DNA of 64,000 bases, taken from positions 1,798,001 through 1,862,000 of the forward strand of contig NC_090775.1 of assembly GCF_001761485.1 (NCBI RefSeq), in the 5' to 3' direction. The stretch is from Yarrowia lipolytica (taxonomy: Eukaryota; Ascomycota; Dipodascomycetes; Dipodascales). The position numbers and the translations under genes were made by a program. The notes beneath the pieces were generated by a model, which made no database searches, was not told the DNA's origin, and saw nothing but the letters and a program-made list of their open reading frames with translations. How positions within the stretch are numbered: the first letter of the stretch is position 1; each line of letters begins with the position of its first letter. Below are positions 1 through 11,595 of this stretch, piece by piece.

Positions 1-818
1 AGACACGGTTGCCATCATGTCTCTTTTTGTCTGTAATGTACCACAGTTGCAGACACCTCTTGTGTTTGGAGAGCCGCCGCGGCAAATTTCTTACTTTGTT
101 ACTCCGTCCCTCTCGCCGTTGGACATGCACCATTATCGTCAGCGTACATGACGGTGGTTAGGCCGGGTCATCTCTAACCGGAGACGACCTATACGGTACA
201 TGCAGACGCTGTGCGATTAGCTACCATGCGAGAGAAGGATGTAAAGTGGCTCTACAGCGACACAGAGGCGGGGGAAATTGTTCGAATTCCGTGTGGAGTC
301 GATTTAGCGAGTCCCGGCGTTTCGCCTGTTTGTCTCACGTGCCCCGTACCTCTTTTCGTTTCGTTTGGGCGCCCCCAAACGGATTGATCCACAAGCTTCT
401 TTCCGCCTCAAGTTTTTAAGGTGGAAATTTTCTTCATCGATAAAAAAAAAACACAAAAGAATACAGAGCCTCACAGCATCAAAGAGAGATGCGATAAAAG
501 ATGAATTGGCGCCGAGCAGGCAGCTGGGAAGCCTGGAACGAGATTTGAACGACATAGAACTCCCCGTGGGTCCCTACTGGAGCTGTTTCCGCACCCATAG
601 ACGCCCATCCACCTCCCATTCGTGGCTGGCCAAGTCACATGACCTATCCAATTAGGCTCCAGGGAGGTGCATATAGTGCATGAGATTTCTTTGTCCGATT
701 GAAAAAATTTAGGAAAGTTTGTCTAGAAATTTTGCAGGGCGAAAAATCTAATAAGAAGGGCAGTAAGGGCACTTTCTCCTCCTCATCACACTACTCCATT
801 ACACAAAAAATTTCTATA
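1..818. other. Left-edge spacer and NSR1 upstream region
   Basis: No convincing gene is visible in the first 818 bases. The open frames here are short, overlap on both strands and resemble no family I recognise. The right half is the promoter and 5' leader of the NSR1-like gene and is rich in A/T tracts, including a run of nine A's near 443-451 and GAAATTTT words. A CT-rich leader lies just before the start codon. Confidence 0.6.
421..735 (+). promoter_or_regulatory. RRPE/PAC-like promoter words of NSR1
   Basis: Seen: GAAATTTTC at 424-432 is followed at once by CATCGAT at 435-441. GAAAAAATTT lies at 701-710 and GAAATTTTG at 726-734. Known: yeast ribosome-biogenesis genes commonly carry an RRPE (core AAAATTTT) next to a PAC element (GCGATGAG or its complement). 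The first cluster resembles RRPE followed by an imperfect PAC. The link to regulation is an inference, and A/T-rich words are common in spacers. Confidence 0.4.
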
Positions 819-2087
819 ATGGGTTCTAAATCTGCTTCCAAGGGCGTTTCCAAGCCCTCCAAGACTGACAAGAAGTCCAAGGTTTCTTCCAAGAAGGCCG
901 AGGCCATCGAGAAGTCCATTGCTGAGCTTTCCAAGAAGAAGAAGGACGAGTCCTCTTCCGAGTCCTCCGACTCCTCCGACGACGAGGATGAGGAGATGAG
1001 CGATGCCTCTTCCTCTTCCGACTCTGACTCTGACTCTTCTTCCGACTCTGACTCTGACTCTGACTCCGACTCTGACTCTTCCGACGACGAGAAGAAGGAG
1101 GACAAGAAGGTCGAGGAGAAGGTTGTCAAGAAGGCCAAGAAGGAGGATTCTTCCGACTCTTCTGACTCCGACTCCGATTCTTCTGACTCTGACTCCGACT
1201 CTGGTTCTGACTCCGACTCTGACTCTGACGACGAGAAGACCGAGGAGAAGACTGAGGTCAAGGCCGAGACCAAGGCCGAGCCTGCCGCTGAGCCCGAGGC
1301 TGCCGCTGAGCCCGAGTTCAAGACCGTCTTCGTTGGCGGTCTGTCTTGGAACGTTGACGACGACTGGCTCACCAAGGAGTTTGCTGATGCTGGCGCCGTT
1401 TCCGCTCGAGTCATCACCGAGAAGGCCACTGGTCGATCCAAGGGTTTCGGATACGTCGACTTTGCCTCTGGTGCTGACGCCCAGAAGTGTGTCGAGGAGT
1501 TCCAGGACAAGGAGATTGACGGCCGAACCGTTCGACTCGATATCTCTACCAACGTTCGACAGACCCCCGAGCAGAAGCAGCGAGACCGATCTTCTCAGTA
1601 CGGCGACCAGCTCTCCGAGCCCGCTGACACTCTGTTCGTCGGCAACCTGTCCTTCGACACTAACCGAGACGATCTCTTTGGCATCTTTGGCGAGTACGGA
1701 TCTGTTGTTTCCATCCGACTCCCCACCCACCCTGAGACCGAGCAGCCCAAGGGTTTCGGCTACGTCCAGTTTGGCTCCGTTGACGAGGCCAAGGCAGCCC
1801 TTGAGGGTCTGTCCGGCTACGAGTACCTCGGACGATCTTTCCGACTCGACTACACCTCTCCCAAGCCCGCTGGTGGCTTCAACGGCGGAGGACGAGGCGG
1901 ACGAGGTGGCTTCGGCGGTAACCGAGGTGGCCGAGGTGGCTTCGGTGGTGACCGAGGTGGACGAGGCGGATTCGGCGGTCGAGGCGGTCGAGGAGGCTTT
2001 GGCGGCCGAGGTGGCCGAGGCGGCTTCAACACCGGCGCTAACACCGCTCCCCTTGGCGAGTTCAAGGGTAAGAAGACTACTTTCTAA
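819..2087 (+). CDS. NSR1: Nucleolin-like protein NSR1 (two RRMs, SD-rich N-terminus, RGG tail)
   Basis: The product is 422 aa, a nucleolar RNA-binding protein of the Nsr1/nucleolin/Gar2 type that acts in pre-rRNA processing and 40S assembly. After a Lys/Ser-rich start comes a long Ser/Asp/Glu-rich acidic region (about residues 45-150) of the kind phosphorylated by casein kinase 2. RRM1 (about 168-244) has RNP2 VFVGGL and RNP1 KGFGYVDF. RRM2 (about 271-347) has LFVGNL and KGFGYVQF. A glycine/arginine tail of repeated GGRGGRGGF units (about 353-408) follows. The open frame continues 40 codons upstream to a non-ATG position, so I take the first ATG, at 819, preceded by an A-rich leader. The length is close to yeast Nsr1. 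Arg is nearly always CGA. Low-complexity coding opens long false frames on both strands across this gene. Confidence 0.93.
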   Translation: MGSKSASKGVSKPSKTDKKSKVSSKKAEAIEKSIAELSKKKKDESSSESSDSSDDEDEEMSDASSSSDSDSDSSSDSDSDSDSDSDSSDDEKKEDKKVEEKVVKKAKKEDSSDSSDSDSDSSDSDSDSGSDSDSDSDDEKTEEKTEVKAETKAEPAAEPEAAAEPEFKTVFVGGLSWNVDDDWLTKEFADAGAVSARVITEKATGRSKGFGYVDFASGADAQKCVEEFQDKEIDGRTVRLDISTNVRQTPEQKQRDRSSQYGDQLSEPADTLFVGNLSFDTNRDDLFGIFGEYGSVVSIRLPTHPETEQPKGFGYVQFGSVDEAKAALEGLSGYEYLGRSFRLDYTSPKPAGGFNGGGRGGRGGFGGNRGGRGGFGGDRGGRGGFGGRGGRGGFGGRGGRGGFNTGANTAPLGEFKGKKTTF

Positions 2088-2832
2088 GCATCTCCCACTT
2101 ACACACCCCCCCCAAAAAACAGGACTTAACATATAGAGCATTGTATTATTCTTAACGATATGACAAAGAAACGATAACGTAGTTCATGTGAGATAACATG
2201 TAGGCCATGTGAGATAACCCTCTGTCTGCACGGTTACTGGTGATCACTGGACAAAGACTGTTGTTGCGTGCTAATAACCATATCGTTCATAGACAGGCCG
2301 GAGTACTCAGTGGCATATGCTTGTACTTGTATCTATGAGTACGTACATACTGTACTGCTGTACTTACCTAGCGGATCTACACGCTCGTACATTAGTAAGT
2401 GAAGAGCTGACGTTGATCTAATGGCCTTCATTGCTGTGAATCTACGGTTGGAGGAAAGGTCGTGCGAGAACAGTACATACTGTACTTGTAAAAACGTTCC
2501 TGGACTGACGTTTTGCAGAAGGCGTGTACGTACAATCACTACCATACACCGTACATCATACTGCCATACTGCTGAGGGTGCTAGAAGGGTAAAAGTGGTA
2601 GAGCTGAATAGCTGAGCTCGTTAATATAACCCATTGTTTTTTCTTTTATCAACTGAGCGTGTAACCCCGATAAATCAACCCAGCCACTATTCACACTAAC
2701 GCCGGATGTCACGCTGAATGGTAGCCAAACCGGGGCGTCAAGTGGACTACTGTAGCACAAAGCAATCTAACAAATCAAACCCGACTGGTTGCAATGTGAC
2801 ATGTCTCGGAACCCCGATAGGTCACATGCATG

Positions 2833-2873
2833 CTTATCGCATCTTATCGCATCTTATCGCATCTTATCGCATC
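2833..2873. repeat. 10-bp tandem repeat (ATCTTATCGC)
   Basis: The decamer ATCTTATCGC is repeated head to tail about four times without mismatches; the first copy lacks its leading bases. Each copy contains TTATC, the complement of GATAA, so the array is also a cluster of GATA-type words. There is no coding context. Confidence 0.85.
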
Positions 2874-4281
2874 CTTCATCGTCGCCGCCTGACAACGTGA
2901 ATAGGTAGTTGTTTCTGCATATTTGGGGGATTCTGTTGCAGGCAGCCCAAGTCGCAAAGATGCATATAATCATGGTATCTATAGTACAGTAATAGTATGC
3001 AGGCATTTCTGTACATGTTCCCATGCCATGCTTGTACTGAATTACTAAAAGATCATGTCACAGGGTCCTAATTACTGTGTGAGACTGTCCAAGCTAATTC
3101 TGCAGTGCGAGTATGAGTACATACTTGTACGTGATGTACTGTACGAGTGGTGGTACGAGAATTACTGTACGGGATGTACTATACGAGTACTTGTCGTGAA
3201 TTACTGTGTCAGTACTTGTTAGGTGGCACGCTCTCAAGACTTCATGGATCAGTACATACTCGGCCCAGCCTTTTACGATTATCAAGTGAAATATGCGATG
3301 AGCGTTTAAAAAAAGAACCATAAGGTGATCTGGAGGTCCATAATGAGGTGTATCACGCAACTGCGAGTATCGTGCTCTTCAACTGGTCAAACACACACAA
3401 TATGACACTACATTGCTTTACTTGTGTCCTTTTACCCCTACACCTCCTCACCTCCTCACCTTGTCAAACACGGGAGCTGTCTCCATCACATGACTTGTAC
3501 CCCCGCAGAACTGTCTTTGGTCAGCCACTCATCTCGGGTGAAACATGATAACAAGTTTTTTAACTAGTTTTTTTTACGTGTACAGCCGTTTGCAGCCGCC
3601 CGATTGTTCTTGTTTTTTCCAACGGCTGCGGGGGCGCCGGGCAGCTCTTGTCCAAGGGCGACTCGGATCCGCCCACAATGCGACGTGCTCAGCAGCGTGA
3701 ACCTCGCATGGCAAATGTAACAAAAGGTCGTGGGCTCTTCTGGAGGGCCGTTAAGTAGCCAATCGGATTGGGTTAGCTGGAATGACGTGTCGCAGACGCT
3801 TGTCCCAAAGCTAAAATACCTTGGGCAAAGAGGTGTGAGCACTACAAAGGACGGGCGATGACGGGTAGAATAGAACGTCAGTAGAGGCGAAAAAGGGGTC
3901 GCAAGAGACGGGGTCTCCGGCGGCAAGACAGAGTTGAAGGCGCACAGGAGATGTCCATGCGGTTTCCTCCTGCTCGGCGACTCCCCAGAGGGCCCCACCC
4001 CCCACAGGATTTGTTTGCACCTGCAGATTTACCCTACCGGTAAAAAGTTTTAGAATTGAGATGGGATTTTTTCTCCCAGCAGGTGCAAACTTGTCTACTC
4101 TTAGCATACAACCTTTCAGCACCACCAAGGCGATAACCAAGCGACTCTGTGTTTTTGTGTTTCATCGGAAGAAGAGGGGGGAAACAAACCGGGCATAGTA
4201 CGATATACTTGGCAGCAGCAACGACAAAACGAGAAAAAATAGTAGCATCGAGAACGTCACGACCCAAGTCTTTGCTACCCT

Positions 4282-4310
4282 TATTTATACGCTATTTATT
4301 ACCTATTTAT
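4282..4310 (+). promoter_or_regulatory. Three UAUUUAU elements just upstream of the TIS11 start
   Basis: TATTTAT occurs at 4282-4288, 4293-4299 and 4304-4310, spaced exactly 11 bases apart and ending 22 bases before the ATG. If the leader is transcribed, these are three AU-rich elements of the type bound by TIS11-family proteins. A role as T/A-rich promoter sequence is the alternative. Confidence 0.55.
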
Positions 4311-4332
4311 TCAACACCCCACACCAAGACCG

Positions 4333-5520
4333 ATGCTCATGTCGTTTGAATACGGAGATGGAAAGGGCGGCAACCCAGCCAACCCGACCCAGCAACCCCA
4401 GCACCCGCACCAGCACCAGCACCAGCACCAGCACTCGCTTCTGGCCCACCCGAAACCCGTTTCGTTTGCATCTTCCACCGTCTCCTCCATGGACGGCTCG
4501 GCCCAGTCTTCACCTGTGGGATCCACCGCCGACCTGACCGCTAGTCAGAATGGAGCCGCTCCCGGCACCGGCTCGTCTAAGCAGCACGACCGGCTCTTCA
4601 GCGGCTTCCTTTCACGTCCCACCTCCACTCGAATCTCGTCACCCTTCTCGCTCGGCATCAAGTCCGACATTTGGGGAGACGACTCCTCCACTACCTCCCA
4701 GACGTCGGCCTCGTCCACGTCCAAATTTGCTCCCTTCGAGGCCCCCACGCCCTCAAGCTCCTCGGGCTCAACCGTGTCGCAGCCCGCAGCACCCGTGGCG
4801 CCTCAGCAGCAGCAGCAGGGAGCTCCCCGACCTTCTGTCGTGGCCGCCATGTCGCAGGCCAACGACTTCCCAGGCATCGACATCAGCTACCTTGACGACC
4901 CTGCGGCTGCCCCCGGCGCCGCTGGATCGGCCCACTCGTCCAACTTTGCCACGCACACAAACTCGTCCGTGTCGCTGAGCGCTCTGGGCTATGGTACCGG
5001 CTTCGGCACCCCCACCTCGGCCACCGTGCCCCCCGGGGCTCCCAACGCTGCCTACTTTGAGGAGTATCCCCAGCAGCCTTTTGATCCCTGGGGAGAAGAC
5101 AAGCGACGTGGTCACATGGGAGGACCCATGATGCAGCCTAACGTGCACCAGGCCAACGGCATGCCCCCCAACGGCATGCCCAACCCCATGGCCATGCAGC
5201 AGCCTCTTGCCAACGGGATGCACATGCAGGGCATGATGCCGCAGATGGCTCCCGTGACGCCTACTGCCGCCAACGCCGTGCCCCAGCAGCAGCCCCGACG
5301 AAAGGCCAACATCAACTCCGAGCTGTACAAGACAGAGATGTGCTCGTCGTTCCAGAAGACGGGCTCGTGCTCGTACGGCGAAAAGTGCCAGTTTGCCCAC
5401 GGCGAACACGAGTTGAAAAACGTGGACCGGCCGCCTAAGTGGCGCTCCAAGCTGTGCCAGAACTGGCTGCGGACCGGCACCTGCGCCTACAACGACAGAT
5501 GTTGCTTCAAACATGCTTAA
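4333..5520 (+). CDS. TIS11: CCCH tandem zinc-finger mRNA-decay factor, TIS11/CTH2 type
   Basis: The product is 395 aa. Family members bind AU-rich elements in 3' UTRs and promote mRNA decay, in yeast during iron limitation. The only folded part seen is the C-terminal pair of zinc fingers (about residues 332-394). Both fit C-X8-C-X5-C-X3-H, are separated by the canonical 18 residues, and have lead-ins YKTEMC and KWRSKLC. The protein stops one residue after the last zinc-binding His. The first 330 residues are low complexity: an HQ repeat near 25-34, Ser/Thr/Pro-rich stretches and a Met/Pro/Asn-rich segment near 258-300. A second ATG two codons downstream (4339) could be the true start. UAUUUAU elements lie in both the leader and the 3' flank, suggesting autoregulation. 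CTH1 and CTH2 cannot be told apart here. Confidence 0.88.
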   Translation: MLMSFEYGDGKGGNPANPTQQPQHPHQHQHQHQHSLLAHPKPVSFASSTVSSMDGSAQSSPVGSTADLTASQNGAAPGTGSSKQHDRLFSGFLSRPTSTRISSPFSLGIKSDIWGDDSSTTSQTSASSTSKFAPFEAPTPSSSSGSTVSQPAAPVAPQQQQQGAPRPSVVAAMSQANDFPGIDISYLDDPAAAPGAAGSAHSSNFATHTNSSVSLSALGYGTGFGTPTSATVPPGAPNAAYFEEYPQQPFDPWGEDKRRGHMGGPMMQPNVHQANGMPPNGMPNPMAMQQPLANGMHMQGMMPQMAPVTPTAANAVPQQQPRRKANINSELYKTEMCSSFQKTGSCSYGEKCQFAHGEHELKNVDRPPKWRSKLCQNWLRTGTCAYNDRCCFKHA

Positions 5521-6145
5521 ATTATATGGCGCTACGCACGCTCAAGGACTTGACCATTCAGTTGACGACTCCTGGTTATTATTTATGTATAGATATTTAT
5601 CATTGTAAATAGAATCTTTCTATCTTGCTTGTTTTGACACTCTGGTTGTAGACTCATCGTAGATCATTTGAAAATGGTTTTTTTTTTTTTTCGCGCACCC
5701 GCAGAAATCAACTTTTCACAACATATGCCTCTGATTCGATGTGTCTAACATGAGACGAACCTTGGTCCCCCCCTCGACAAAGACTTGGAATTAACAAGTC
5801 AATGGTCCAATAATAATCGCATATTCGGTGCATACCATCAATCGTCTATACATTCCAGTGCTTCAACTACAAGTACTCGATGTAAGACATGTCGCAAGTC
5901 GTTGTCTCAAAGTTCTTCACGGCAAGTTTGTCTCATTTCTCGGGCCGCTTTTCGGGAGTTCGTCAGTGCATTTGGTGGGCTACAGATGTACAAATACGTT
6001 AACTACCAAACGAGTACGATCGTATGTACTGTACTGTACGTTTGCTCTGCAGCAAGTCTGGAGACTCTCACTGTAGATACAAGAACAGTAGACCGGGTCA
6101 CATCCTCGCGTCATAGAATATACAATCATTATTGTTATAGTCCTT
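5521..6145. other. Convergent spacer between TIS11 and NUP188
   Basis: The 3' flanks of two converging genes. It contains the TIS11 AU-rich elements, a T13 run near 5678-5690, and GTACTGTAC words near 6025-6040. No gene is visible. Confidence 0.65.
5580..5600 (+). promoter_or_regulatory. Two UAUUUAU AU-rich elements in the TIS11 3' UTR
   Basis: TATTTAT lies at 5580-5586 and 5594-5600, 60 to 80 bases after the stop codon. This is the core recognised by CCCH tandem fingers of the TIS11/TTP family. Autoregulation through its own 3' UTR is known for yeast Cth2; here it is inferred. Confidence 0.6.
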
Positions 6146-9100
6146 CTAATACTCCTCAATTCCCTCTCCCCCCAGAGTAGCCACCTCCGCCAGCCGGTCC
6201 AGAATCTTGGTCACCAACTTGGAAATGCCATTGGCGTTGACGTCCTCATGCAACTGCTGCTCCTGCGTGTTACCCACGGTGGTCAGCGACGCCAGCAGCT
6301 TGGGGTGCTTCTGCAGGTACGCAATGCCGTCCAGAATGATGGGCTTGTAGGTGTCCTTTAGGTCGTTAGGGACCACTTGCAAGAGCACAACAATCTGCTG
6401 CAGCTCGTCGACGAACGACAGCGAAATGGTGACGGGCTCCATCAGGTTTCTGATGGCGGTCTCGATTTGCAGCTGGAAGAAGCTCAGCAGCATTGTGATT
6501 TCCGGCGAAATGCGGCCTCCAAGCCTCACCAGCACGGTCAGCATGATGGGGAGAATACCCCGGATCCAGATGTAGTACAGTCGGCCCTGGTGAAGACTAC
6601 CCTTCTGAATCTCTCGAGAGATGGGAGCCTCAGTCAGAGCTCCCACAAGACCGTTCAAAACCACCTGCTCGGACAACTGATCGTTCTGCAGCAACTCAAG
6701 CAGGAACAGCAGAGTCAGCTCGCCAAAGACGGGATCAATCTCCTGAGAGTACGAGTACAGCGACAGAAGAGACCGAATGCTCCCAGTGTCCTGGATCTTA
6801 AGGGCAAACTGGGCTAGAGAAACAGGTACACAAGTGTTCTCAAACGACAACAGGTTTCGCAGCAAGACAACCATGATTCGGAGATCCTCAATCAGGAAAT
6901 CAACGTCCACCGTCTCGCCAGAATGCCCCTTGTGGCTCACGTCATACTGAATGGCGTTGGCAAGAGCATACGAGCCCTTGGCAAGCACAATATCCGAAAT
7001 GCCATGCAGGACCTGCGCCATATCTGCCTCAGGGTTCTCGAGAGCCTTTCGAACAAGGATGCTAATGCTTCTCAAAACAGGCTTATAGAGTCGTGAAGTG
7101 CCAGAAAGAGAAGACAAGAAAGAAACGTCAGTGGACTCAAGAATGGCCCAGCAGAGCTTCAGACCCTCCGTGACGTCGACGTCCTTTAGCTCGGGAGACT
7201 TGAGAATGTGAAAAATGACCTCCAGACGAGCATTGTAGACGCCCTCGAACACGGGAGCAATCATACCACCCAGAGAAATCTCCATCAATGCAACCACAAT
7301 GTCTCCCAGGCTTTCGGCAATCTTGACGTCAATAGCCACCACAAGCAGCTGACCCCAGGCAAGAGACAGCTCCGTCTCGGAGTTGACAAGAGACAGATTG
7401 AGGTTGGCCTCGGCAATCTCGGACTCAAACTCACCCAGAGAAGGGCCAAAAACGGCGTTCATGTCCTCCAGATCATACACAAAGCTGGATCCGTAGTACT
7501 CGGGGTCCTTCTTTCGGAACTGGAACAACTCCATGTTCCACTTTGCGTGAAAGTTGCGAATGAGGTTGCCATGAAGAGAAGATCTGTACAGCTGGATGGA
7601 AGAGAAGGACTTGGTGAGCTTGAGCATTTTAGAGCCCCACTTGGACTTGATCAGAGCTCCGACAGTCTCAGGGTCCTTGAATAGCTCCTGAGCTATCACC
7701 TGCACAGCCTTGGCAGCGGAGAATCGCTGGTACGCAGCCTCGACAGTCACCGTCTTGTTGGACGACTTTTTGGGACTTCTGATCTCCTGCGGAAGCTGCA
7801 GAGGCACAGAATCAACAACCTCGACCATCTTTCCAACCAGTTTCGTGAGTCGATCCTTAGAAGTCTTTGTGACGGTGGACCAGGTGTTTCGAGCAAGAGC
7901 AATGGCCTTGATGACATGCACAAACACTCTCGACGAGTAGTCCTTGGATTCAAGAGCTTTGGTCTCAAGCACCTCCAAGAGAGAGTCTTTCTCCGTCACC
8001 AGCAGAATAGACAGACCATCCTGACGCGAAGAACCGTCAACGACAGCTCCAAAGAATGCACAGATGCCAATAACAGTCTCTGTGGTCTCCAAATTATTCT
8101 CCATTGACGCGATAAGCGACTTGAGAAGCAACTGGGAGTGAAACTGCCCCAGATGGGCCAACAGAGAGGGTTGTTCACAATCAACCCAACTGGAATCAAC
8201 AAGAGCAGTCATCAGATCAATCACCTTCTTGTGAAAGGGGAACTGCTGGTACAGCTCAACGAGTTGGGGACTGGCCAAGAAGAGCTGCTTCTCAAGCACA
8301 GAAGGAGCCAGCTCGAGGTTAGTTCGGGCCTCCACAATCTTGGTAAGGAACTCCAAAGAGGCATTGACCCATTCCACCGAAGTAGAGTCCAGACAGGTAA
8401 GCAGAGGTCTCTGGGGACCCAGGTCCTCGCCCGTGGAAGTCAGGAATCCCTCCAGAATGTACTCTGCACTAGCCCGAAGTACAGGCACAACATTATCCAT
8501 GGCAAAGGCATAATGCACAGTCTGCTGGAACATTCTCACACTCTTGGACATGAGCTCCACACGCTGGTCCTTGTTGACGTACTTCCAGTAGCTGCACGAC
8601 TCAAACACGTCGATGTAGTGTCGTGTAAGCTTGTGCAGCACATCGCTCTGCACCTTGGCAGACACCTTGGAGTCGATGGAAGAAGCCACAGCGTTCTCTA
8701 CAAGAGTATCGGCCAAATCAAGCAATGCCAGAGTCAAAGAGTACTCGCCATTGACAATCTCTGTGCTTCCAAGAACCATGGCTGCAAATCCCGGCCGTCC
8801 GTTCTGAGCAAGAATTCCTGCTCGGGAAAGGAAGGGCCAGATTCGATCGGGTTGAATTCGACACAGAGCTGTGAAAAACTTGACACTCTCGGTAGCCACA
8901 AAAATATGCTGGTTGGCGTAAGCGTCCACCAGGTGCTTAGCAATCACCTCTACAATATCCTCCTCCCACATGGATGCACTTCTGAGCAGCTCGTCTGCAA
9001 CCTCAGCATCAACTTTGGAAATCACCTTTCGCATGAGCTTAATGATGAGAGCAGCCGTTCGACCACTCAGTTGAGAAAGAAGCTTACCAAGGTACGCCCA

Positions 9101-10895
9101 TCCGTTGAACTCCGTTGCCCACATGACCAGAGGAGGTATGTTGTCACCGGGAACAAGAGTACCGGAGGTTCCAGGAGGAATGACAAACTCGGGGAACACA
9201 GGCACTCCGCCCGTCAATGTGACAATGTTGGTATCGGTCTCAGAGAATGTGTAGTCCTTGAATCCGGGTAACAGCTGCTGCATCAAAGTTCGCATCTGGT
9301 ATACCTCAGTGAAGGCTGTTTCTCCATCCATAGCCAGCATAATGTACAGAAACGGCTCAATGTCAAAGGGAAATCGAGATAGCGCAATTAGCATGGCATC
9401 TCTGATCTTGAGTGTGTTCTCCAATAGGTATCGACAGTATCCTGGATAGGGACCCAGCACTGTAGCCACGAGCTCTGCGAACGCCTCCGTCAAAGGAACA
9501 AGACGGAAACTGGCTCGACAAAGAGACATGAAGACCATGGTGTGTTCTGCGGACTTTGCCAGTCCTCGGTACGCGCTCTGTGTTACTGCCAACACTCCTC
9601 GGTTGAGAGACTGGTTGGCCAGTTGTGTGCAAACAATGTAGGGGCTCTGGCCGTTGCAGTCAGCCGAAACCTGATCGATAAAGGGCACCAGAGCCCGATC
9701 GTTGGTCTCCTCCTGTCTGAATGTGACTCGCTGAAGCACATGGGACCATGCCAGAACAATGGGGCTCCAGAGCTCCTCATTCATATGTTCCTGAATGATG
9801 TTATTGACCGCAGTCAGGGTTGCAGGGTCTTTAAAGTAAACGTTGTCGGGGATGGGCTCGTCAGTTTCCGGAGGATCGACTCGGTCATCGAGGTCTGATG
9901 GAACGTCGAACATCTGGTCCAGGTCGAGAAGAACCAGAGAAATGAGAATCGAGTAGCAGAAGGCCTCGGAGTACTCCCCCAGGAACGGTAGGTTGTCCAG
10001 GCTCTCGAACCATTGCTTGACGTCAGCGGCAGACGGATTCTCGTCGAAAAAGTAGTATCCGTTGTATGCTAGTTTCAGAATCTCCACCTGGAGTCTTTGT
10101 GACTGTGTTAGTTAGCTGTGTAAATAATTGGAGGTCAGAGTTCTTCGCTCTATAACCTCGTGTCCTTACCAGAAGCGTTCTTCAAGACTCTCCGATCATA
10201 CTCACAGCAAATCGCAATAGCCCGAGAATGTCTGTTGCACTCTCGTACTTTTTTCCAGCCACTAATGGCTCCTTCTCTCGTCGACAGTATGTACTGAGGT
10301 TGGCGTTTCGCACAAGTTGTTCCAGAACATGACTGGAAAAGCCCTTGGTGTGGATTTTACGAGCAAACTCGTCAGGGAGGTCGCCCAGGTTGCCGTTTGC
10401 TTTGGCCAATCGAGAAGACATGTAGAACAGCTCAGACACAACCTGGACCTTGAAACGTCGCTCGCTAAGAATCCGGTTGGTGTACAACCGCACCCGTTTG
10501 GCATCGTCGGTGGTGCCAAAGGGGAACGACATGACGACTCGCACCGCCTCGGCCACAGACACGTTGAGGTGGTTGAGAACCAGCTCTGCATCCTTGACGG
10601 CCTCCTCGGGCACCTTGACGGTGGATCCGTTGATGGATGTGTCCTTGAGCTTCTTGATCTGCTCAATCTTGGTCTTGGTGGTCTCGCCAGCCTTTTTGTG
10701 CACGTCATTGCCCTTGCGATCCTCCTCGAACCGCACCGCTGCCAGAACCGTTGGGTCACAAATGGGGTCACAACACGTCTGGAGATCCTTGAGATTGGCG
10801 GTCAAAAACGTGTGAAGCGACTGCTTCTGGTCCTCGGAGGCACGGCCACTCTTGAGCAAGTAGTACACGCTCTCATAGGTCCATAGAGACGCCAT
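6146..10895 (-). CDS. NUP188: Nucleoporin NUP188, two exons
   Basis: Exon 1 is 10206-10895 and exon 2 is 6146-10102, giving 1548 aa. The 103-nt intron begins GTGAGT and ends CTAACACAG, and it joins in phase 0 so that ...LLRFA runs into SQRLQVEILKLAYN. Nup188 is a large alpha-helical scaffold nucleoporin of the inner ring of the nuclear pore. Recognition rests on the helical-repeat composition, the LKLAYNGYYFFD segment typical of the family's N-terminal part, and an SH3-like stretch near residues 535-570 (IPPGTSGTLV followed by MWATEFNGWAYLGKLL). Yeast Nup188 is about 1650 aa, so the length fits. The longer exon-1 frame adds 24 residues upstream; I prefer the ATG at 10895 (MASLWTYES). Nup192 is the main alternative but fits the SH3-like stretch less well. 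Confidence 0.85.
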
Positions 10896-11595
10896 TTCAA
10901 TAGTGTGTTGATGGGGTTGTAAAATTTCAAAGTTAATATGCATAACAATGTAGACAAGCAAGCTCAATCAAAAACAGTGACCGGAGGGAGGGTACACACT
11001 GGGGTCGAAACACGTGATATCAAGCCAAAGAGGAGAAACAATCTTTCTATCTACTCAATTATTTAAAAACAATTTCCCCCCCCTCATTTTTCACGTTTTA
11101 TACCCTCAATGTAGACTCTGTAGTGCATGTTTTGGTGGCATTCTGGTGTGCGTGTGTGGGTGTTTCCATTTCTCACAGGTTATGAGTAAATACCCAAGAG
11201 GACACGACCAAAAACCGACATAAACAGTTGTCGATAACTGAAAGAAGGACTTGAATAGCATGATTGATGTGTATCAACATGTCGAGAAAGTCGCCTCTAT
11301 CAATTGCTATTAGAAGTGAAATGTTGTATCGTCGAGTGCTACCCGACAAATATTTACAGTACATAAAAAAAAACAAAAACAAAACGATATACTGTACATA
11401 CTTGACATAAATACAAGTAGCTACCGGTACAAATACTCGTACTGCACTTGTATCCTGATTCAACCTAGAGCACCAATCAATCAATTGATCGTCACATCAC
11501 TTCAACGACTACATATTCTCCTCATACATCCACTCACTCACTCACTTGTATCAACAATTTCTTGCACTATATATAAACTACACTAGGGACTCTGT
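10896..11595. other. Spacer between NUP188 and IPP1
   Basis: NUP188 promoter and IPP1 3' flank, both on the minus strand. It is AT-rich with poly-A/T tracts (11345-11400) and tandem CACT words near 11530-11545. No gene is visible. Confidence 0.65.

Larger units (their letters stand above)
2088..4332. other. Spacer between NSR1 and TIS11
   Basis: About 2.2 kb without a recognisable gene. It holds the NSR1 3' flank, with a 13-bp direct repeat CATGTGAGATAAC at 2185-2197 and 2206-2218. It also holds a 10-bp tandem repeat near 2833-2873, many GTAC-containing short palindromic words around 3100-3200, and the TIS11 promoter. The open frames here are short, overlapping and mostly antisense to each other. 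Confidence 0.6.

Noticed and set aside
786-2141. Long open frames antisense (451 aa) and in another plus frame (377 aa) across NSR1
   Set aside because: They mirror the repetitive GAC/TCC/CGA codons of NSR1. The products are low complexity (runs of Val/Gly/Leu or Pro/Thr/Leu) and have no domain, while the sense frame has two RRMs.
2355-2375. GTACTTACCTAG resembling the 5' end of U1 snRNA
   Set aside because: The match is only about ten bases. No Sm site or downstream stem structure follows in the next 200 bases, and similar GTACTTAC words abound in spacers.
8138-9271. 377-aa plus-strand frame inside NUP188
   Set aside because: It lies wholly antisense to exon 2, has no recognisable family, and NUP188 is supported by similarity and splicing.
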